Source: Streptomyces rimosus subsp. rimosus
GTDB lineage: Bacteria; Actinomycetota; Actinomycetes; Streptomycetales; Streptomycetaceae
NCBI RefSeq assembly: GCF_000720725.1
Contig: NZ_JOCQ01000143.1
Span: 1 to 17,845, forward strand
DNA length: 17,845 nt
Direction of reading: 5' to 3'
Shown: positions 13,517 to 17,845 of the stretch, piece after piece
Numbering within the stretch: the stretch's first letter is position 1
Layout: each line of letters starts with the position of its first letter
The notes under the pieces: model-generated
What the model was told of the DNA's origin: nothing
Seen by the model: only the letters and a program-made list of their open reading frames with translations
The model's database searches: none
Made by a program: the position numbers and the translations under genes

Positions 13517-14389
13517 CTACTTGAGGCCGCTGAGCATGACGCCCCGGATGTAGTGCTTCTGGAGCAGCAGGAACAGCAGCAGCACCGGCAGCACGCTCAG
13601 CACGAGCCCGGCCATCATGACCGGCACCATGCGGTGGGGATCGAGGTAGCTCTGCAACGTCTGGATGCCCACGGGGAGCGTCATCAGGCGGGGGTTCGCG
13701 GTGGAGACCAGCAGGGCCCAGATGTACTCGTTCCAGGCGCCCACGAACGTGAGCAGCGCGAGCGTCACCGCCACCGGCCGGGTCTGCGGTACGACGATGC
13801 GCCACCACACGGTGAACTCCCCGGCGCCGTCGATCCGCGCCGCCTCCAGCATCTCGTCCGGCACGGACACGATGAACTGCCGCATCAGGAAGATCCCGAA
13901 GCCGGACACCAGGAACGGCATGACCAGGGCGGCGAGGCTGACCGTCAGCCCGGCCCCGCCGTCGCCGAGCAGGCCGTTGCCGCCCGCCAGCGGCCAGTGC
14001 ACCAGGATCAGGAAGTGCGGGATGAAGAAGACGAACGGCGGGAACATCATCGTCGCGAGCACCAGCCGGAAGATCAGGTCACGGCCCGGGAAGCGCAGCT
14101 TGGCCAGGGCGTAGCCCGCCAGTGAGGACGTCAGCAGCACCGAACCGGTGATCACCGCGGTGGCGACGACGCTGTTGCGGAACAGCAGCGGCAGGTCCAG
14201 CCGGACGAACGCCTCCCGGTAGTTGGACAGGTCGAAGGCCTCCGGCAGGAAGCGGTAGGGCAGCCTGCCGTACTCGCCCGGCCCCTTGAACGAGGTCAGC
14301 AGCATGTCCAGGAACGGCACCACCGTCACCACCGCGCCGATGCCCACCAGCAGGTACGACAGCCACGGGAAGCGCCCGCGCCGCCTCAT
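13517..14389 (-). CDS. Carbohydrate ABC transporter permease, MalG type
   Basis: A 290-residue inner-membrane permease with about six helices. I chose the ATG at 14389 because it overlaps the upstream permease stop (ATGA); a GTG at 14419 would lie inside that gene. The EAA loop that docks the ATPase is clear (EAARIDGAGEF, ending IVVPQTRP), and the C-terminus ends YIRGVMLSGLK as in MalG-type proteins. It forms a heterodimer with the MalF-like protein encoded just upstream to pass sugar delivered by the operon's binding lipoprotein. No ATPase gene is adjacent; in streptomycetes the shared ATPase MsiK usually serves such systems. It is the last gene of its operon. Confidence 0.95.
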   Translation of the reverse strand: MRRRGRFPWLSYLLVGIGAVVTVVPFLDMLLTSFKGPGEYGRLPYRFLPEAFDLSNYREAFVRLDLPLLFRNSVVATAVITGSVLLTSSLAGYALAKLRFPGRDLIFRLVLATMMFPPFVFFIPHFLILVHWPLAGGNGLLGDGGAGLTVSLAALVMPFLVSGFGIFLMRQFIVSVPDEMLEAARIDGAGEFTVWWRIVVPQTRPVAVTLALLTFVGAWNEYIWALLVSTANPRLMTLPVGIQTLQSYLDPHRMVPVMMAGLVLSVLPVLLLFLLLQKHYIRGVMLSGLK

Positions 14390-15453
14390 GCGTCCGCTCC
14401 CTTGCGCCGGAACAGCCACAACTGGGCCGAAGTGATCACCAGGATGAGGACGAACAGCACCAGGGCCGCCGCGCTCGCCGAGCCCCAGTCCCCGTACTTG
14501 AACGCCCGCTGGTACATCTCCAGCGCCGCCACGTTCGTCGCGTCGCCCGGACCGCCCTCACCGGTCATGACGATGATCAGCGCGAACGACTGGAGGCCGG
14601 TGATGAACTGGGTCACGCACACGAACAGCAGGGACGGCCGCAGCAGCGGCAGCGTGATGCGCGCGAAGACGGTGAACGGCCCGGCGCCGTCCAGCTCCGC
14701 CGCCTCGTAGTAGACGTGCGGGATGGCCTTCAGGCCCGCCGTGAGGATCAGGATCGCGGACCCGAGCGAGGCCCAGGCCTGGACCACCACGACCGACGGG
14801 AGCGCGGTCACCGGGTCCTGGAGGAAGGCGACGGAGCGCAGGCCGAGCGCGTTGAGCACGCCGTTGACCAGGCCGCCGGGCTCGTACATGTACTTCCACA
14901 CATTGCCGACCGCGACCACGGTCGTCACGATCGGCAGGAAGTACAGCGTGCGCCAGAACCCCTGGAAGCGCAGGTGGGTGATGCAGTGCGCGACCAGTAC
15001 GGCACCGGTCAGCGCCAGGGCCACGGTGCCCAGCGCGTACAGCAGCGTGTTGGTCAGGACCGGCGTCAGGAAGGACGAGCCGCGCGCGAAGAGGGCGGTG
15101 AAGTTGTCCACCCCGGCGGGCCGTAGGTCGGCGAGGTCGAAGCCGGCCCAGCGGGACAGCGACAGCAGCACCGCGAACAGCAGCGGCAGGAGGAGGAAGA
15201 CCGCGAAGAAGGCGAGGCTGGGGGCGAGGAAGAGGTAGGCGACGGCGGTTTGCCGGTAGCGGTAGCGGGTCCGGCGCGCGGCGGGGCGGGTGCGGTCCCC
15301 GGCCGTCCGCACGTCCCGCCCGCCGTCCGTACGTCCGCCGTCCGTACGTCCGCCGTCCGCCCGCCCGCCGTCCGCACGTCCGCGGCCTCCGGCTTTGCCC
15401 AGGCGCTCGGCCTCGCCGCCGTCGCCGTCCGCGCTTCCGACCGTTGTCGCCAT
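14386..15453 (-). CDS. Carbohydrate ABC transporter permease, MalF type
   Basis: A 355-residue permease with about six helices and an EAA loop (EAAELDGAGPF, ending ITLPLLRP). The first 65 or so residues are an unusual hydrophilic extension made partly of a tandem five-residue GGRTD/GGRAD repeat, followed by an Arg-rich TRYRYRQ stretch just before TM1. The core starts at about residue 68 (AVAYLFLAPSLAFF). The start is the ATG at 15453, with an AAAGG about ten bases upstream; no internal start after the repeat is obviously better. It lies 64 bases downstream of the binding-protein gene and is coupled by ATGA to the MalG-type gene. Together they make the transmembrane channel of a sugar importer. 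Confidence 0.94.
   Translation of the reverse strand: MATTVGSADGDGGEAERLGKAGGRGRADGGRADGGRTDGGRTDGGRDVRTAGDRTRPAARRTRYRYRQTAVAYLFLAPSLAFFAVFLLLPLLFAVLLSLSRWAGFDLADLRPAGVDNFTALFARGSSFLTPVLTNTLLYALGTVALALTGAVLVAHCITHLRFQGFWRTLYFLPIVTTVVAVGNVWKYMYEPGGLVNGVLNALGLRSVAFLQDPVTALPSVVVVQAWASLGSAILILTAGLKAIPHVYYEAAELDGAGPFTVFARITLPLLRPSLLFVCVTQFITGLQSFALIIVMTGEGGPGDATNVAALEMYQRAFKYGDWGSASAAALVLFVLILVITSAQLWLFRRKGADA
15325..15384. repeat. Four 15-bp tandem repeats in the MalF-like gene
   Basis: Four in-frame 15-base units, the first two identical and the others differing at a few positions, encode the GGRTD/GGRAD repeats of the permease N-terminal extension. The unit length keeps the frame whatever the copy number. 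Confidence 0.8.
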
Positions 15454-15478
15454 GCAGCACCAGCCTTTCGGGGACGGG

Positions 15479-15500
15479 CGGGCCGACGGAAGAAGGCCCG
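15479..15500 (-). promoter_or_regulatory. Stem-loop between binding-protein and permease genes
   Basis: CGGGCC and GGCCCG form a 6-bp stem around a 10-base purine-rich loop in the 64-base gap between the solute-binding protein and the permease genes. Such elements often stabilise the upstream message or reduce read-through, keeping the binding protein in excess over the permeases. The role here is inferred. Confidence 0.35.
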
Positions 15501-15517
15501 GGGTACGGGGCGCGCGG

Positions 15518-16837
15518 TCAGCGGGAGAGCTCCTGGTCGACCTGGCGTACGGCGTTGCGCACGGCCGCGTCCGGCGGACGGCGGCCGGTCCACATCTCCT
15601 CGATGTTCTTGCGCAGCAGCGCCTTGGCCTTCTGCGCGCGCGGCCCGTTCGGCTCGGGCGTGGCGTAGTCGAGCGCGTCGACGAACGGGCCGAGGTTCGG
15701 GTCTCCGCCCGCGGCCAGCAGCGCCCGCATGTCGCCGGTACGGCCGGTCATCGTGCCGACGGACATCTGCAGGACGCTCATACGCGTGGCCCGTACGGCC
15801 GCGGCAGGGCCCGCCCGCGACCCGGCGGGCGCCACCTCGTCGTTCAGCCAGCGCAGGAACTCCCACGCCTCCCGCGGATGCCGGCTCTTCGCGTTGACGC
15901 CCAGCAGGAAACCGGTGGTGACCGTGCCCCGGTTGCCGGGCGCGGGACCCGGCACCGGCGCCACCCCGACATCGCGGTAGTCCCGGCCCATCGTCTGCTT
16001 CAGGCTGCCGGTCCACCACGCGCCGCTGACCGCCAGCGCCACCCGGCCCGCGGGGAAAGCTTTCATCAGGTCGATGCCGGGGTCGCTCGCGCCCCGGTCG
16101 ATCAGCCGCCGCTCCAGTGCGAAGACGGCCCGCCCGGCGGGGGAGTCGAGGGCGCTGCGCGCACCGTCCGGCTGGAGGAACGATCCGCCACGCGACGCGA
16201 GCAGCGCCAGCGTCTGATTCACCACGGTCGAGTCATCGATCCGCGACAGCCCGAAGCCCTGCACAAGAGTGTTGCCGTGCCGGTCGCGCCGCGCGGTCCG
16301 GTACGCGGTCTCCTCCAGCTCCCGCCAGGTGCGCGGCGGCCCGGCCAGCCCGGCCGCGCGCAACAGCCGCTTGTTGTAGTAGAGCGCGTACGGCTGCACC
16401 TCGGTGGGATAGCCGATGATCCGGCCGTGCACCGAGGCCGCCCGGACCGCGGGGCGGGCGAAACCGCGCTCGATACGGGCGGCGTCCCCGGGCGGCGCCG
16501 GCCGCACCACCCCGGCCTCCGCCAGCTGCCCGGCCCACAGGCTGTACGGGTGGACGATGTCCGCGCCCTGCCCGGCGGCCTGCCGCACCATCAAGGTGGT
16601 CAGCAGGTCCTGGAAACGCACCGCCGTCGTCCGTACGCGCACCCGGTCGTGCGCCGCGTTCCACTCGTCCACCACCCGTTGCAGCGCCGACTTCAGCGGA
16701 TCGGTCGCGTAGTGCGACAGCAGCGTGAGCACGACCGGATCGCCCGGACGGCCGCTGCCGCCCCGGCCGGGGGCGCCGCAGCCCGCCGCGCTCACCGCCG
16801 CTCCCGCCAGCCCCGCCAGGACCCGGCGCCGCTTCAT
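15518..16837 (-). CDS. Carbohydrate ABC transporter substrate-binding lipoprotein
   Basis: A 439-residue family-1 solute-binding protein. The ATG at 16837 overlaps the acetyltransferase stop (ATGA) and has GGGAGG seven to eight bases upstream. The N-terminus MKRRRVLAGLAG carries a run of Arg compatible with Tat export, followed by a lipobox-like AAGC with the Cys near residue 20. The mature protein shows typical elements: LTLLSHY near the start, a WNAAHDRVRV segment, GADIVHPY, YPTEVQPYALYYNK and a later VSGAWWTGSLK. It should capture a sugar or oligosaccharide and deliver it to the two downstream permeases. The substrate is not predictable from sequence. Expression is probably coupled to the upstream acetyltransferase gene. 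Confidence 0.95.
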   Translation of the reverse strand: MKRRRVLAGLAGAAVSAAGCGAPGRGGSGRPGDPVVLTLLSHYATDPLKSALQRVVDEWNAAHDRVRVRTTAVRFQDLLTTLMVRQAAGQGADIVHPYSLWAGQLAEAGVVRPAPPGDAARIERGFARPAVRAASVHGRIIGYPTEVQPYALYYNKRLLRAAGLAGPPRTWRELEETAYRTARRDRHGNTLVQGFGLSRIDDSTVVNQTLALLASRGGSFLQPDGARSALDSPAGRAVFALERRLIDRGASDPGIDLMKAFPAGRVALAVSGAWWTGSLKQTMGRDYRDVGVAPVPGPAPGNRGTVTTGFLLGVNAKSRHPREAWEFLRWLNDEVAPAGSRAGPAAAVRATRMSVLQMSVGTMTGRTGDMRALLAAGGDPNLGPFVDALDYATPEPNGPRAQKAKALLRKNIEEMWTGRRPPDAAVRNAVRQVDQELSR

Positions 16838-17845
16838 GGCCGTACCTCCCGCCGTAAGACCTGGAACCTGCGGGTCGTGGCGAACCCCGCCGACCGGTAA
16901 AGGTGCCCGGCCGGGCTGCGCTCGCCGGTCCACAGGAACCATGCCCCGTGCGCGCCCGCCGCCCGCATCCGCTCCAGCGCCAGGTGCAGCAGCACCTTGC
17001 CCAGGCCGGTGCCGCGCTGGTCGGCCCGTACGCCGAACGGGCCGAACCGCTCGGCCAGGCCCTCGTACGCACCGTGCATCGCCCATCCCACGACCTGGCC
17101 CGCCGGATCGTGGGCCGTCACGATGCGGTCCAGGGGCGCGCCGGTGTCGAGTGCGTGCCGGATGGCCTGCGGCCAGTCCGGGCCGAACTCGTCCTCGGCC
17201 AGTCGCAGCAGCCCCACCAGGTCGTCGTCCCGTGGCGTGCCGAAGCGGTAGCCGTCGGCGGCCAGCGCGGCGGTCCGCCGACGTACCGCTTCGGGCGTCC
17301 GGTAGCCGACCAGGCCGCGGTCCATGGCGACGGCTTCGAGCCGGGGCGCGAAGCCCAGGTCCGACAGCAGCCGGGCGGCCTCCGGATAGGCGTCCCGGTC
17401 CAGGCCGGGGAGGAAGTAGTGCGGGGTGTACGAGGCGAAGTCGACGCTGGTGCGGCCGTGCCCGGCGAGCCAGTCCAGGACGCCGGTGAGCAGCCGGCGC
17501 CCCAGCCCGGCACGGCGCACGGCCGGATCGACGAAGAAGAACGGGATCCAGCCCTGCTCCGGCTCCAGGTCGCTCCCGGCCACCGGCACCTTCCGGCGCA
17601 CCCCGTACGCGGCACCGATCACCCCGCCGTCGCGCACGGCGACGTGCAGGCCCGCCGGGTCGAAATTCGGATCGAGCAGCACGTGGCGGCGGAAGCGCTC
17701 CCGGGTGACGGGATCGTACGGAGCACTGCGCGCCCACGCCGCGACGAGCGGCGCGCCATCGCCGGGCGCGAAGGCCCGGACGCGGACCTGGCCGGAGGGG
17801 GTGGGGGCATCGCTGGGGACGGGGCCACCGGCGGGGGCGGGGCCC
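16834..17845 (-). CDS. Tandem GNAT-family N-acetyltransferase, 5' partial at the window edge
   Basis: The frame stays open from its stop to the right end of the window, and the sequence before the first GTG (17682) is already GNAT-like (VRVRAFAPGD, then WARSAPYDPVTRERF). The true start therefore lies at or beyond the edge, and at least 336 residues are visible. There are two GNAT folds. The first has acetyl-CoA loop RRAGLG near residue 107, preceded by WIPFFFVDPAV. The second has QRGTGLG near residue 283, followed by a KVLLHLALERM helix and RSAGF near the end. One copy often binds acetyl-CoA while the other is structural. The stop overlaps the binding-protein start (ATGA), so it is co-translated with a sugar importer. 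It may acetylate an amino group on an imported or cytosolic compound; the acceptor is unknown. Confidence 0.92.
   Translation of the reverse strand, partial: GPAPAGGPVPSDAPTPSGQVRVRAFAPGDGAPLVAAWARSAPYDPVTRERFRRHVLLDPNFDPAGLHVAVRDGGVIGAAYGVRRKVPVAGSDLEPEQGWIPFFFVDPAVRRAGLGRRLLTGVLDWLAGHGRTSVDFASYTPHYFLPGLDRDAYPEAARLLSDLGFAPRLEAVAMDRGLVGYRTPEAVRRRTAALAADGYRFGTPRDDDLVGLLRLAEDEFGPDWPQAIRHALDTGAPLDRIVTAHDPAGQVVGWAMHGAYEGLAERFGPFGVRADQRGTGLGKVLLHLALERMRAAGAHGAWFLWTGERSPAGHLYRSAGFATTRRFQVLRREVRP

Noticed and set aside
14387..14419. Upstream GTG start for the MalG-type permease (10 extra residues)
   Set aside because: The ATG at 14389 overlaps the preceding stop in the ATGA pattern used throughout the window, and the extra residues have no family counterpart.
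15290..16900. Plus-strand open frame of 536 codons opposite the sugar-binding protein gene
   Set aside because: Shadow frame with biased composition; the minus strand carries clear SBP sequence and a good start.
17680..17682. GTG at 17682 as the start of the acetyltransferase
   Set aside because: The frame is open upstream to the window edge and the upstream residues fit the GNAT N-terminus, so this start would truncate the first domain.
1..17845. tRNA or rRNA genes, CRISPR arrays, insertion sequences, integrase or attachment sites
   Set aside because: None seen; repeats are short, local and inside genes, and there is no transposase or integrase sequence.

Overview
The window is very GC-rich, coding-dense actinobacterial DNA, with a strong third-position G/C bias and many stop/start overlaps of the ATGA type. 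It suggests Streptomyces or a close relative. Supporting gene content: a modular type I polyketide synthase, a gamma-butyrolactone-receptor-like TetR regulator, sugar ABC permeases without an adjacent ATPase, and a PknG-type kinase. Both ends cut genes: the PKS gene runs off the left edge and an acetyltransferase gene runs off the right edge.

Layout. (1) 1-5411, plus strand: the last module of a type I PKS (end of KS, then AT-KR-ACP, no cis thioesterase). It is coupled by an ATGA overlap to one reading frame that joins a type II thioesterase to a cytochrome P450. A strong inverted repeat at 5437-5474 closes this operon. (2) 5521-6350, minus strand: a small secreted His-rich protein and a trypco2 (trypsin-co-occurring domain 2) protein. 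(3) 6413-12668, plus strand: three overlapping genes. They encode a 1273-residue trypsin-like protease / degenerate NTPase-like / PknG-type kinase / TPR fusion, a four-helix membrane protein, and a sugar-SBP-like lipoprotein. (4) 12870-13496, plus strand: an ArpA/ScbR-like TetR regulator with a CRP-like palindrome upstream. (5) 13517-17845, minus strand: a tandem-GNAT acetyltransferase, a lipoprotein sugar-binding protein, and MalF-like and MalG-like permeases. These look like one operon depending on an ATPase encoded elsewhere.

How the genes work together. Region 1 is the end of a polyketide biosynthetic cluster: final extension and ketoreduction, then thioesterase-mediated release or editing and oxidation, the last two possibly in one polypeptide. 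Region 3 is the main discovery candidate. Its order, membrane topology and kinase/TPR sequence match the mycobacterial and corynebacterial PknG-GlnX-GlnH relay, in which an extracellular binding lipoprotein signals through a four-helix protein to a soluble kinase. Here the redox (rubredoxin-like) front end of PknG is replaced by a serine protease with an intact His-Asp-Ser triad and an apparently eroded NTPase-like region. A trypco2 gene is divergently transcribed 62 bases away. I infer a ligand-gated protease-kinase signalling or defence system. Function, ligand and substrates cannot be read from sequence.
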